This document shows, one piece after another, positions 40,009 to 48,208 of a DNA stretch of 64,000 nucleotides. Where the stretch lies: positions 1 to 64,000 of the IMG/VR virus record IMGVR_UViG_3300025298_000103. The stretch is one strand, 5' to 3'. Every line of letters begins with the position of its first letter. Positions within the stretch are counted from its first letter, which is position 1. The translations under genes were made by a program, and so were the position numbers. Origin of the DNA: a virus. Below the pieces are notes generated by a model, which was not told the origin of the DNA, did no database searches, and saw nothing but the letters and a program-made list of their open reading frames with translations.

Positions 40009-40425
40009 TTAAGGCAGGGACTTGAGCAGAGTGTGCCGAGTGAAGTGGCCGACATAATTCGGTAGGGTGCTTATTGGTACATAGTTCAACCTTAGATAGA
40101 GTTGAAACGCTTGATCATTCAGCGTTTCGATTAGCGCATCAGTACATCCTCGGCTGCTACCTAGTGCCTCAAGCCTTTTTAGAATCTCCGTACCTATACC
40201 CTGAGCTCTGTGTTGCTCATCAACCCACAGGTATTGAACATAGAGACGGTTGAACTCGGTCCTTCCTGTACCACCCGCAATAACTGATCCGTCCTTATAA
40301 ACAAGACAGGCTATAGGCGTCGCATTACCAGCGACTGCTAGTGCTCGCCCGTGTTTGAGAACCCCGTCGCTGACCTTGCGTAACTCGGATTCGTCGAGAT
40401 TGTTGCCTATACGCCATTCAAGCAT
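40009..40425 (-). CDS. GNAT-family N-acetyltransferase (moron)
   Basis: A 138-residue acetyltransferase with the acetyl-CoA-binding segment VDEQHRAQGIGTEILKRLEA (the QGIG loop), preceded by the YVQYLWV strand and followed by GCTDALIETLNDQAFQLYLR with the typical Asn and Tyr. It is single and leftward, opposite to surrounding late genes, so it is lysogenic cargo. The substrate is unknown; metabolite, antibiotic or protein acetylation are all possible. Confidence 0.9.
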   Translation of the reverse strand: MLEWRIGNNLDESELRKVSDGVLKHGRALAVAGNATPIACLVYKDGSVIAGGTGRTEFNRLYVQYLWVDEQHRAQGIGTEILKRLEALGSSRGCTDALIETLNDQAFQLYLRLNYVPISTLPNYVGHFTRHTLLKSLP

Positions 40426-40528
40426 TTCTTACACCCTGTACTTGAAAACTCCGCGAACGATAGCACGGAGTCACATGCCCGCCGCTGAGCAGGTTTTTTC
40501 CCCAACTCCCTGACGGGGAGGAACCGAG

Positions 40529-40861
40529 ATGCCGAACATGCCTGATAAACCAGATACCTGGCTGCTCGTCCTTGCGTGGCTGAGCCAGCACGCGCCGACG
40601 ATCTATGCCGGAGCGCTGTCGTTCGTAGTGGGTGCGCTACGCATCATCTACGGCGGTGGGACTCGGCGCCAGGCGCTGCTCGAGGCCTGTCTCTGCACCC
40701 TGATCACCATTGGGCTGATACCGCTGCTCGAGTATTTCGGGTTGCCGCAGAGCTTTGCCACTCCGGCTGGCGTGTTCATCGGCTTCCTCGGTGTGAAGAA
40801 GATCGCTGAACTGGCTGATCGGTTCGCTGACTTCAAGTTGCCGAGTCGAAAGGCAGAGTAG
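40529..40861 (+). CDS. Phage holin
   Basis: A 110-residue protein with three membrane segments (about 10-30, 45-65, 72-90), a charged C-terminus (LADRFADFKLPSRKAE) and the conserved GVFIGFLGVKKI segment of lambda-type (holin_3) holins. A good ribosome binding site (GGGGAGGAAC) precedes it. It opens the late lysis module. No endolysin lies next to it; the metallopeptidase at 42012 or an unseen gene to the right may serve. Confidence 0.85.
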   Translation: MPNMPDKPDTWLLVLAWLSQHAPTIYAGALSFVVGALRIIYGGGTRRQALLEACLCTLITIGLIPLLEYFGLPQSFATPAGVFIGFLGVKKIAELADRFADFKLPSRKAE

Positions 40862-40865
40862 GCCC

Positions 40866-41162
40866 ATGGACTACATCATCGGCGGAAACCACTACTCCGC
40901 GAGTTATCAGGACCTGCGCGAGGAGCACGCCCGGTTCGCCGGCATGACCGACAAGCGCTTCCTGAAGGAACTGCCCGCGGCGCTGCACTTCGCTGTGTTC
41001 GTGTGCTGGTTCAAGGAGCTGCCGTCGAGCCAGGTCCTGTCGGATGAAGGGATCGTTCACCAGCTGGCCCACCTGATCCACTTGAGGGGCGAGCCACTGG
41101 TGATGACCAGGCTTGGCGAGATCCGCGAGTTGTTCAACAAGCAGCTGCAGCTAGCAGCGTAG
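40866..41162 (+). CDS. Hypothetical phage protein (98 aa)
   Basis: MDYIIGGNHYSASYQDLREE begins a 98-residue soluble protein, helical (FLKELPAALHFAVFVCWFKE) with an acidic face, immediately after the holin. Found in this place in Pseudomonas siphophages; function unknown. Confidence 0.75.
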   Translation: MDYIIGGNHYSASYQDLREEHARFAGMTDKRFLKELPAALHFAVFVCWFKELPSSQVLSDEGIVHQLAHLIHLRGEPLVMTRLGEIRELFNKQLQLAA

Positions 41163-41222
41163 GTCGCGACACGTTTCGCGAATCATCAAATTGTGTCGCG
41201 TCATGCGGCAAAGGAGAAAGGC

Positions 41223-41510
41223 ATGAGCAGTGGTTACTCGAACCCGGTTTGCAAAGGCGATTGGGCGCTGGGCTCTGCGTGCGGTCGGTGCGAGCGCTGT
41301 GTAGCGGGTCGTCCTGGTACAGCCAGCGTCACGCGCTTACACCATGTCTTGCCGATAAGCACAGACGTCAGCAAGGCTCTGACTGATCTGGATGGCGCGA
41401 TCGCCAAGGCCATCGATGCTGCCAAGGCTGCTGGTCTGCCCCAGGGCCTGATCGTCGCAGAGCTGCATGGGCATGCCCACGCACAGACCCACAGCATGGT
41501 AATTCGATGA
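41223..41510 (+). CDS. Cysteine-containing small phage protein (95 aa)
   Basis: ATG at 41223 after AAAGGAGAAA gives MSSGYSNPVCKGDWALGSAC GRCERC. CKGDWALGSACGRCERC resembles a short zinc-binding knuckle; the rest is helical and ends HGHAHAQTHSMVIR, rich in His. It may be a metal-binding regulator. It overlaps the next gene by 4 bases. Confidence 0.72.
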   Translation: MSSGYSNPVCKGDWALGSACGRCERCVAGRPGTASVTRLHHVLPISTDVSKALTDLDGAIAKAIDAAKAAGLPQGLIVAELHGHAHAQTHSMVIR

Positions 41511-41698
41511 CCGCAGACATCCATGACATCGCTGACCAGCGCCCGCACCTGACGGTTGCGGCTGATGACGGTGTCCATGTGCTGCCCTGCGACCTGGTGC
41601 GCTCGGTGATCGCCGGCGACAAACCATCAGTCAGCCTGACTGAGCAGGTTCTGCGCCGGATCATTGAAGAGTGGTTCGAAAAGGTGACGGCGCAGTAG
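41507..41698 (+). CDS. Small hypothetical protein (63 aa)
   Basis: MTADIHDIADQRPHLTVAAD begins a 63-residue protein with a helical C-terminal half (LTEQVLRRIIEEWFEKVTA). ATGA overlap with the previous gene supports it. Function unknown. Confidence 0.7.
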   Translation: MTADIHDIADQRPHLTVAADDGVHVLPCDLVRSVIAGDKPSVSLTEQVLRRIIEEWFEKVTAQ

Positions 41699-41728
41699 GT
41701 GTGCCGCAGGTGGGTGCGGCACTTTGTG

Positions 41729-42013
41729 TTACCGAACTTCAAGCGCTTGCTGAATGAGATCAGCGTACGAAGAAAGACGCTTCAATTCCTCATCAAGGAT
41801 TGTAGAGCGCTCCGGCGAGTTGCCAACTTTTGCCTGGATAAGTACCAGGGCGGCTGCCACTGCTGCTTCTCGAGCATCTGCCGGGGTCTCGCTGTTGTAC
41901 CCGTCGCGGGCGCGTAGGTTCTTAAAAAACTCAGACATCTCAGTTGCCTCTGGGTGATTGGATCCATACCAATACCGGCAAGCCGCCACTATTTCAAGCT
42001 CAAGGTGATCCAT
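41729..42013 (-). CDS. Small leftward protein (94 aa)
   Basis: MDHLELEIVAACRYWYGSNH begins a 94-residue helical protein with RDGYNSETPADAREAAVAAA and LDEELKRLSSYADLIQQALE. It has a fair upstream site on the minus strand (GAGGG) and protein-like composition. The start codon overlaps the rightward start of the next gene (both use CCATGG at 42010-42015). Probably a moron or regulator; function unknown. Confidence 0.58.
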   Translation of the reverse strand: MDHLELEIVAACRYWYGSNHPEATEMSEFFKNLRARDGYNSETPADAREAAVAAALVLIQAKVGNSPERSTILDEELKRLSSYADLIQQALEVR

Positions 42014-42635
42014 GGATAGGCCATACCCTCCATCGTCACTGCTTGAGCTGTCCGATCTATCCGACTTTGGTATCCGCCTCATCCCTGCACCCAAGGTATG
42101 GGAATGGCTACAGGCGGAGATCCTTGCCGAAACCGGCAGCATCCATAACGAAGACCACGCCCACCTGCTGGATGCAGACATTCAGGTAATGTGGGCCTCT
42201 TCCAGCTTCGAGAAGCAGGGGCGCCGAGTGCTTGGTCAGGCCGAGCAAGTGGCGTTCCGTGCTGGTGGTTGGCAGAAAGCCCGGATGGAACAGCAGATGC
42301 GTGACTGGTTCGGCGATGTGCCGGCTTTCATCATCACCTTGGCTGCCGACTACTGTGCCCAGTGCTCCGACGCTGAGTTCTGCGCGCTGGTTGAGCACGA
42401 GCTCTATCACATTGCCCAGGCCACCGATAAGTACGGTCAGCCGGCCTTCACTAAAGAAGGCGCTCCCAAGCTGAAGCTACGCGGACACGACGTCGAGGAG
42501 TTCATCGGCGTGGTCCGGCGCTACGGTGCAAGCCGAGAAGTGCAGGCCCTGGTGGACGCCGCAAACAATCCTGCCGAGGTGGGGAAATTGAATATATCGA
42601 GGGCCTGCGGAACCTGTCTGCTCAAGTCGGCCTGA
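42012..42635 (+). CDS. Putative phage metallopeptidase
   Basis: A 207-residue protein with a zinc-protease HExxH motif, EHELYH at residues 128-133, inside CALVEHELYHIAQATDKYGQ, the core of the putative phage metallopeptidase family. The upstream region has WLQAEILAETGSIHNEDHAH and a CAQCSDAEF segment. It sits between the lysis and packaging genes in this phage type. Cell-wall, capsid or scaffold processing are all possible; the target is unknown. Confidence 0.83.
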   Translation: MDRPYPPSSLLELSDLSDFGIRLIPAPKVWEWLQAEILAETGSIHNEDHAHLLDADIQVMWASSSFEKQGRRVLGQAEQVAFRAGGWQKARMEQQMRDWFGDVPAFIITLAADYCAQCSDAEFCALVEHELYHIAQATDKYGQPAFTKEGAPKLKLRGHDVEEFIGVVRRYGASREVQALVDAANNPAEVGKLNISRACGTCLLKSA

Positions 42636-42666
42636 TTCTGGACAGGCTCTGGACGGATGAAAATCT

Positions 42667-43128
42667 ATGGCAGCCCTTCAAAACGACGTGAAGGCCTTTA
42701 TTGTTCAGGCCCTGGCGTGCTTTGACACGCCATCACAGGTGGTTGAAGCAGTCCAGAAAGAATATGGGTTGACGGTTACTCGCCAACAGGTGGAGACGCA
42801 CGACCCAACCAAGACGTCAGGCAAAGGCCTGGCAGCCAAGTGGCAAACCCTTTTCCATGACACCCGCAAGCGCTTCCGCGAAGAGACGGCCGAGATCCCG
42901 ATCGCCAACCGTGCGTTCCGGCTTCGCGCCATGAATCGCTTCGTGGAGAAGGCTGAGACGATGAAGAACATCGGCTTGGCTATGCAGATCCTGGAGCAGG
43001 CCGCGAAGGAGGTCGGCGACGTCTACGTGAATCGCCAACGGAAGGATGAGCCAGACGACGAGCCGGCGATCCCGACCCGAATCCAGGTCGACGTAGTGGA
43101 TGCGAGGAAGCCGAATGCCGAGCCTTAA
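42667..43128 (+). CDS. Small terminase subunit (DUF2280-like)
   Basis: A 153-residue DNA-binding protein of the DUF2280 type: MAALQNDVKAFIVQALACFD, TPSQVVEAVQKEYGLTVTRQ QVETHDP, then KWQTLFHDTRKRFREETAEI. The helix-turn-helix and position directly before the large terminase identify it as the small subunit that recognises phage DNA for packaging. Overlaps the next start by 14 bases. Confidence 0.87.
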   Translation: MAALQNDVKAFIVQALACFDTPSQVVEAVQKEYGLTVTRQQVETHDPTKTSGKGLAAKWQTLFHDTRKRFREETAEIPIANRAFRLRAMNRFVEKAETMKNIGLAMQILEQAAKEVGDVYVNRQRKDEPDDEPAIPTRIQVDVVDARKPNAEP

Positions 43129-44416
43129 CGTTCCGCAGGCTCAGTTCCTCACGCTTCCCCACAAGTTCCGCGCATTCGTTGCTGGCTTCGGCTCAGGGAA
43201 GACCTGGGTTGGATGCTCGGCACTGAGCAAGCACTTCATGGAGTGGCCCGGCGTCAACGCTGGGTACTTTGCACCGACCTACCCGCAGATCAGGGACATC
43301 TTCTATCCAACCATGGATGAGGTGGCCTATGACTGGGGGTTGAAGACCAAGATCAACCAGGCGAACCATGAGGTTCACATCTACAGCGGCCGGCAGTACC
43401 GCGGTACTGTGATCTGCAGGTCGATGGAGAAGCCTCAGACCATCGTCGGCTTCAAGATCGGCCACGCCCTGGTGGATGAGTTGGACGTGCTGACGTCGAT
43501 CAAGGCGCAGCAGGCCTGGCGCAAGATCATTGCGCGGATGCGCTACAACCTGCCGGGACTGAAGAACGGGGTGGACGTCACCACGACGCCGGAAGGCTTC
43601 AAGTTCGTGTTCCAGCAGTTCGTGAAGCAGCTGCGCGACAAGCCGGCACTCAAGGAAATGTATGGCCTGGTCCAGGCCAGTACGTTCGACAATGAGCTCA
43701 ACCTGCCGGATGACTACATCCCATCGCTGATGGAGTCGTACCCCGAGCAACTGATTCGCGCGTACCTGAACGGCCAGTTCGTCAACCTGACGTCCGGGTC
43801 GATCTACCACGCCTACGACCGCAAGCTGAACCAGTGCTTCGACACGGTGCAGCCCGGCGAGCCGTTGTTCATCGGCATGGACTTCAACGTTGGCAAGATG
43901 GCGGCGATTACCCACGTCAAGCGCGAGCAGGGGCTGCCCAGGGCAGTGGATGAGCTCATGGATGGCTACGACACGCCAGACATGATCCGCCGCATCAAGG
44001 AGCGCTACTGGCGCCACAACGGCAACGACTTCGAAAAGACCTGCGAGATCCGAATCTACCCGGACGCCTCTGGCGACTCGCGCAAGTCGGTCAACGCCAG
44101 CATGACGGACATCGCCATGCTCAAGCAGGCCGGCTTTTCCGTCATCGCGCCCGCGGCTAACCCGCCGGTGAAGGATCGGATCAACGCTATGAACGCCATG
44201 TTCTGCAATGCCCAGGGCGAGCGGCGTTACTTGGTCAACCCGTTCACCTGTCCGACCTACGCCGATGGCCTGGAGCAGCAGATCTGGGCGCCCAATGGCG
44301 AGCCGGACAAGACACAAGGCAACGACCACGCCAACGATGGTGGTGGTTACTTCATTCACCGCGAGTACCCGATCATCAAACCGGTCACCGCTATCAAAAT
44401 GGGATACGCCCGATGA
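43115..44416 (+). CDS. Terminase large subunit
   Basis: A 433-residue packaging ATPase and nuclease. The Walker A-like segment FVAGFGSGKTWVGCSALSKH is near residue 20, the Walker B region is GHALVDELDVL, and the C-terminal RNase H-like nuclease domain holds FIGMDFNVGKMAAITHVKRE and YPDASGDSRK with acidic residues. The ATG at 43115 (MPSLNVPQAQFLTLPHKFRA) is the usual start. It pumps DNA into proheads with the portal that follows. Confidence 0.95.
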   Translation: MPSLNVPQAQFLTLPHKFRAFVAGFGSGKTWVGCSALSKHFMEWPGVNAGYFAPTYPQIRDIFYPTMDEVAYDWGLKTKINQANHEVHIYSGRQYRGTVICRSMEKPQTIVGFKIGHALVDELDVLTSIKAQQAWRKIIARMRYNLPGLKNGVDVTTTPEGFKFVFQQFVKQLRDKPALKEMYGLVQASTFDNELNLPDDYIPSLMESYPEQLIRAYLNGQFVNLTSGSIYHAYDRKLNQCFDTVQPGEPLFIGMDFNVGKMAAITHVKREQGLPRAVDELMDGYDTPDMIRRIKERYWRHNGNDFEKTCEIRIYPDASGDSRKSVNASMTDIAMLKQAGFSVIAPAANPPVKDRINAMNAMFCNAQGERRYLVNPFTCPTYADGLEQQIWAPNGEPDKTQGNDHANDGGGYFIHREYPIIKPVTAIKMGYAR

Positions 44417-45831
44417 GCAACGACGTCTCCTTCAAGCGGGCGGACTACCTCGAGGCGCTCGATCGTTGGTCTACAGTGCGCGACGTGTGCGCCGGCCAGC
44501 ACCGGGTTGTCGATCGACTGCCGTACATCAACGCGCACGACAAGTCGCCGGAGAACCAGGATCGCAACAAGGCATACCGCGAACGGGCGGTGTTCAAGAA
44601 CGCCACCGGACACACTCGTAATGGGTTGCTCGGCCTGGCCTTCCACAAAGACCCGACGTTGACGGTACCGAAGAAGCTGGAGTACCTGCAGGACAATGCC
44701 AACGGCTCCGGCGTGAGCATCTATCAGCACTCGCAGGGCACGCTTGAGAAGGTGCTTGAGGCTGGGCGTCATGGTCTGTACGTCGACTATCACCAGGATG
44801 ACGGTGTCGGTGGCCACTCGGTGATTCTGTCGTACTGCGCCGAGGACATCATCAACTGGCGCACCGGCATGGTGAATGGGCACAGCGTTCTAACCCTGGT
44901 GGTGCTGCGAGAGGCGCCGGAGGTCGAGGACGGCTTTGGCTTCAAGGTGATTGAGCAGTATCGCGAGCTGGCACTTGAGCCTGACGGCTTTGTTTGCCGG
45001 GTCTGGCGCCGGTCTGGTCCTAAAGGCGGCGGTCCTCTGGCCATCGTTGAAGAGTTCAGGCCTGAGGGCATCACTGGACGCCTGAAAGAGATCCCGTTCA
45101 CCTTCGTCGGCGCGCAGAACAACGACCCCAGCATCGACGAATCGCCGCTCTACGACATCGCCATGATCAACCTGGGCCATTACCGGAACAGCGCAGACTA
45201 TGAGGACAGCGTCTTCTGGTGTGGCCAGGCCCAGCCGTGGATCTCCGGCTTGGATGAACAGTGGCGCGACTGGATGGAGAAGAACGGCGTATATGTAGGC
45301 TCCAGGGCACCGATGATGCTACCTGCTGGTGGTGCATTCGGTTACGCGCAGCCACTGCCGAACACGCTGGTCAAGGAGGCGATGGCCGATAAGAACCAGA
45401 TGATGATCGAGCTGGGTGCTCGCATGGTGGTGGCTTCGCTTTCGTCCAAGACGGCGACAGAGGCTCGCGGCGATCAATCAGCATCGACTTCGGTGCTGGC
45501 TGGTTGTGTGGCCAACGTCAGCGAGGCCTATACCCGGGCGATCATGTGGTGCTGCGGCTACATGGGCATTACGGACAAGAAGGTCACCTACCAGATCAAC
45601 CAGGAGTTCGTTGAACTGACGGCGGATCCGCAGATGATCACCGCGCTGGTAGGGCTCTGGCAGAACGGAGGGTTCGCGAAGGCTGACCTGCGGGCCTACC
45701 TGCGCAAGCTGGGTCTGATTGCGCCAGAACGCACGGACCTGCAGATCGATGGTGAGCTGCAGGAGCAGGGCGATGGCCTGGGCCTGGATGACGAGGACGC
45801 ACCAAATGGCGGTAAACCAGGCAATCCTTGA
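44413..45831 (+). CDS. Portal protein (DUF4055 family)
   Basis: A 472-residue portal of the DUF4055 type: VSFKRADYLEALDRWSTVRD, YRERAVFKNATGHTRNGLLG, FHKDPTLTVPKKLEYLQDNA, and SSKTATEARGDQSASTSVLA in the stem/wing region. It forms the dodecameric DNA entry ring at one prohead vertex. Overlaps the terminase by 4 bases and the MuF-like gene by 26. Confidence 0.93.
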   Translation: MSNDVSFKRADYLEALDRWSTVRDVCAGQHRVVDRLPYINAHDKSPENQDRNKAYRERAVFKNATGHTRNGLLGLAFHKDPTLTVPKKLEYLQDNANGSGVSIYQHSQGTLEKVLEAGRHGLYVDYHQDDGVGGHSVILSYCAEDIINWRTGMVNGHSVLTLVVLREAPEVEDGFGFKVIEQYRELALEPDGFVCRVWRRSGPKGGGPLAIVEEFRPEGITGRLKEIPFTFVGAQNNDPSIDESPLYDIAMINLGHYRNSADYEDSVFWCGQAQPWISGLDEQWRDWMEKNGVYVGSRAPMMLPAGGAFGYAQPLPNTLVKEAMADKNQMMIELGARMVVASLSSKTATEARGDQSASTSVLAGCVANVSEAYTRAIMWCCGYMGITDKKVTYQINQEFVELTADPQMITALVGLWQNGGFAKADLRAYLRKLGLIAPERTDLQIDGELQEQGDGLGLDDEDAPNGGKPGNP

Positions 45832-46891
45832 TGCCACGATCCGGCACGCGGTCTTCCTCGAGCAGTTGAAGGCGGGGGAGGTGGGCAAGTTCGCTCCCTT
45901 CCTCAAGGAGATTGACCGGTCGATCCGGGATCGTCTCACTCAGTCGGACCTGACCGAGTACAACGTCAAGCGGTTAGAGGCGCTGCTGAAGGAGGTCGAT
46001 AGCCTGCTGCTGGGTATCTTCGACCGCTACAGCGCGCTGCTGAACCTCGATCTGATCGACATCGCCAACTACGAGGCCGAGTTTGAGGCTACGAGCTTGG
46101 TCAGGTCGGCGCCGGTAGGTGTCTCGCTGGATGTGGTGGCGCCGACGGCAACAGCGATCCGCACAGCGGTGCTGACAAACCCGCTCAGCGTGCGTGGCAC
46201 CGGCGGTGGCAAGCTGCTGAAGTCATTCATCAAGGGCTGGACCAGTGCAGAGCTCGACCGGGTCACCGGCACGATTCGGCAGGGCTTCTTCGAAGGGCAG
46301 ACCAACTTCCAGATCATCCGCAACATCCGCGGCACCAAGGCCGCGGGCTACAAGGACGGTATTCTCGCCACCACCAACCGCAATGCCAGCACGGTCGTGC
46401 ATACAGCGATCCAGCATGTGTCGTCTCAGGCGCGCATGGAGGTGGCCAAGGCCAACACGGACATCGTGTCCGAAGTTGAGATGGTCGCCACCCTGGACAG
46501 CAAGACCAGTCAGCAATGCCGGTCGATGGACAAGCGCCGGTTCCCGGTCGACTCCGGGCCCAGGCCGCCGTTTCACCCGAATTGCCGTACCACGTTCGTG
46601 CTGCTGACTAAGCTCAGCGAGATATTCGCCAAGGGTGCCACGCGGGCCGCAGTGGGTGCTGATGGAGTAGGGCAGGTCAGTGCGAGCCTGGATTACTACC
46701 ATTGGCTCCAGCAGCAGCCTGCTTCGTTCCAGGACGTGGCAATCGGGCCGGTGCGGGCCAAGTTGTTTCGCGAGGGTGGCCTGAGCGTCGAGCGCTTCGC
46801 GGAACTGCAGCTTGATCGCAACTTTGCACCGTTGACGTTGGTGCGGATGAAAGGGCTGGAGCCGTTGGCATTCGAACGTGCGGGAATCTGA
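45806..46891 (+). CDS. MuF-like minor head protein
   Basis: A 361-residue phage head morphogenesis protein of the Mu gpF/SPP1 gp7 family. The diagnostic C-terminal stretch is MVATLDSKTSQQCRSMDKRR followed by PPFHPNCRTTF, with the conserved Cys and PxHPNCR. The N-terminal two-thirds are helical. The ATG at 45806 lies inside the portal gene end. It is packaged in the head and may be ejected. Confidence 0.9.
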   Translation: MAVNQAILDATIRHAVFLEQLKAGEVGKFAPFLKEIDRSIRDRLTQSDLTEYNVKRLEALLKEVDSLLLGIFDRYSALLNLDLIDIANYEAEFEATSLVRSAPVGVSLDVVAPTATAIRTAVLTNPLSVRGTGGGKLLKSFIKGWTSAELDRVTGTIRQGFFEGQTNFQIIRNIRGTKAAGYKDGILATTNRNASTVVHTAIQHVSSQARMEVAKANTDIVSEVEMVATLDSKTSQQCRSMDKRRFPVDSGPRPPFHPNCRTTFVLLTKLSEIFAKGATRAAVGADGVGQVSASLDYYHWLQQQPASFQDVAIGPVRAKLFREGGLSVERFAELQLDRNFAPLTLVRMKGLEPLAFERAGI

Positions 46892-46924
46892 TATAGGATT
46901 TGTGGCTCATATCAAGGAGCCGTT

Positions 46925-47389
46925 ATGGATCAGGTCATTCAACGGAAAATCGAAGAGGCTTTAAAAGGACTTTTCAGTGCCGTCTCAATGCTACAAGAGG
47001 CCTACCCGGGTAAGCCTTTCACACCTGATGGTCGCCTTGTTGGCGATATCGGCGAAGTCGTTGCCAGCTTGGCTTATGGCTTGACTCTGAATGACGGGCT
47101 GACCAAGCACCATGACGCCGTCACGGATGATGGGCGGAAAGTGCAAATAAAAACCACCTTCGGCACCAGCCTTACCTTTCCGGTACACCACGTGCCTGAT
47201 TACTACCTCGGTATTCGAATGAATCGAGATGGGACGTTCGAGGAGATCTATAACGGTCCAGGACATCTTATTCAGGCGGAGCTTTCTGGGCGGAAGGCCA
47301 CGAAGACTGGTCTACATGGAGGTCTGATGGTAATGCTCAAGCGAATAAATCAGTTAGTTCCAGAAGCAGATCGAATACCTAAACGCTAA
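46925..47389 (+). CDS. PD-(D/E)XK nuclease-like moron protein
   Basis: A 154-residue protein resembling DUF6998-type restriction-nuclease-like proteins. VGDIGEVVASLAYGL carries Glu44, and DDGRKVQIKTTFG supplies the Asp and Q-x-K of a PD-(D/E)XK core (Asp68/69, Gln74, Lys76). YYLGIRMNRDG follows, as in nucleases that use this fold. The gene is inserted between MuF and scaffold genes, has AAGGAG upstream, a possible TATAGGAT -10 box, and its own terminator at 47399. This is the classic moron layout; defence or anti-competitor activity is inferred. Confidence 0.72.
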   Translation: MDQVIQRKIEEALKGLFSAVSMLQEAYPGKPFTPDGRLVGDIGEVVASLAYGLTLNDGLTKHHDAVTDDGRKVQIKTTFGTSLTFPVHHVPDYYLGIRMNRDGTFEEIYNGPGHLIQAELSGRKATKTGLHGGLMVMLKRINQLVPEADRIPKR

Positions 47390-47398
47390 ATCAAATCG

Positions 47399-47424
47399 AA
47401 CCCGGCCATGTGCCGGGTTTTTTT
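47399..47424 (+). terminator. Terminator closing the nuclease-like moron
   Basis: AACCCGGC (47399-47406) pairs with GCCGGGTT (47412-47419), followed by T residues to 47424. It lies in the middle of the late operon, so late transcription must read through. Confidence 0.88.
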
Positions 47425-47467
47425 ATGCCTGCAAAGCGGGCAGCACATACCCAAGGGGTGCATCAAC

Positions 47468-48196
47468 GTGGCAGAAGAAAACGAAATCGACCTGGAAAAC
47501 CCGGCAATCAAGGCCGCTATCGCGACTGCCGTTGAAGCATCCGTTTCCGGGCTGAAAACCAAAAACACCGAACTGCTGAGCAAGCTGAAGGAAACCTCTG
47601 GCAAGCTCAGCCAGTTCGAGACCCAGTTTGAAGGCATCGATATCGACGCCGTCAAAGGCTTGCTCAGCCGGGCTGGCCAAGACGAAGAAACAAAGCTGCT
47701 GACTGAGGGCAAGGTGGATGAGGTCTTCAATCGCCGTACCGAGCGCCTGCGTGGTGACTACGACAAGCAGTTGAAGATAGTCACTGCGCGAGCTGAGAAG
47801 GCTGAGGCGTTCGCCGCCAAGTTCCAGGGCAAGGTCCTGGGCGACTCGGTGCGCGGTGCAGCACTGAAAGCCGGTGCACTGCCAGAAGCAACCGACGACA
47901 TCATCCTGCGCGCCAAAGGCGTGTTCTCGCTGAACGAAGAGGGCGAAGCGGTTGCCGTTGATGAGTCTGGTCAGGTCATCCTCGGCAAAGACGGCAAGAC
48001 CCCTCTGACGCCGCTCGAGTGGGCGGAATCTCTGCGCGAAAGCGCACCTCACCTGTGGCCAAGGGCTTCAGGCACACAAGCCCCGGGCGGGGGTAGCGGC
48101 CAGGCTGCATTCAAGCGCTCCGAAATGACTGCCGAGCAGAAGCGCGACTACCAGCGCAAGCACGGCCAAACCGCATTCCTGCAATTGCCCAAGTAA
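47468..48196 (+). CDS. Scaffold-like protein
   Basis: A 242-residue acidic, helical protein beginning at a GTG (AAGGGG upstream) with VAEENEIDLENPAIKAAIA. Coiled coil follows (KTKNTELLSKLKETSGKLSQ), and the C-terminal part has EMTAEQKRDYQRKHGQTAFL. Position just before the major capsid gene and composition fit a capsid assembly scaffold. Confidence 0.8.
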   Translation: MAEENEIDLENPAIKAAIATAVEASVSGLKTKNTELLSKLKETSGKLSQFETQFEGIDIDAVKGLLSRAGQDEETKLLTEGKVDEVFNRRTERLRGDYDKQLKIVTARAEKAEAFAAKFQGKVLGDSVRGAALKAGALPEATDDIILRAKGVFSLNEEGEAVAVDESGQVILGKDGKTPLTPLEWAESLRESAPHLWPRASGTQAPGGGSGQAAFKRSEMTAEQKRDYQRKHGQTAFLQLPK

Positions 48197-48208
48197 GGGG
48201 ATTCACCC

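Noticed and set aside
43193-44359. A 388-codon minus-strand frame over the terminase gene
   Set aside because: Antisense shadow of the large terminase, with Val/Arg/His-rich composition and no support.
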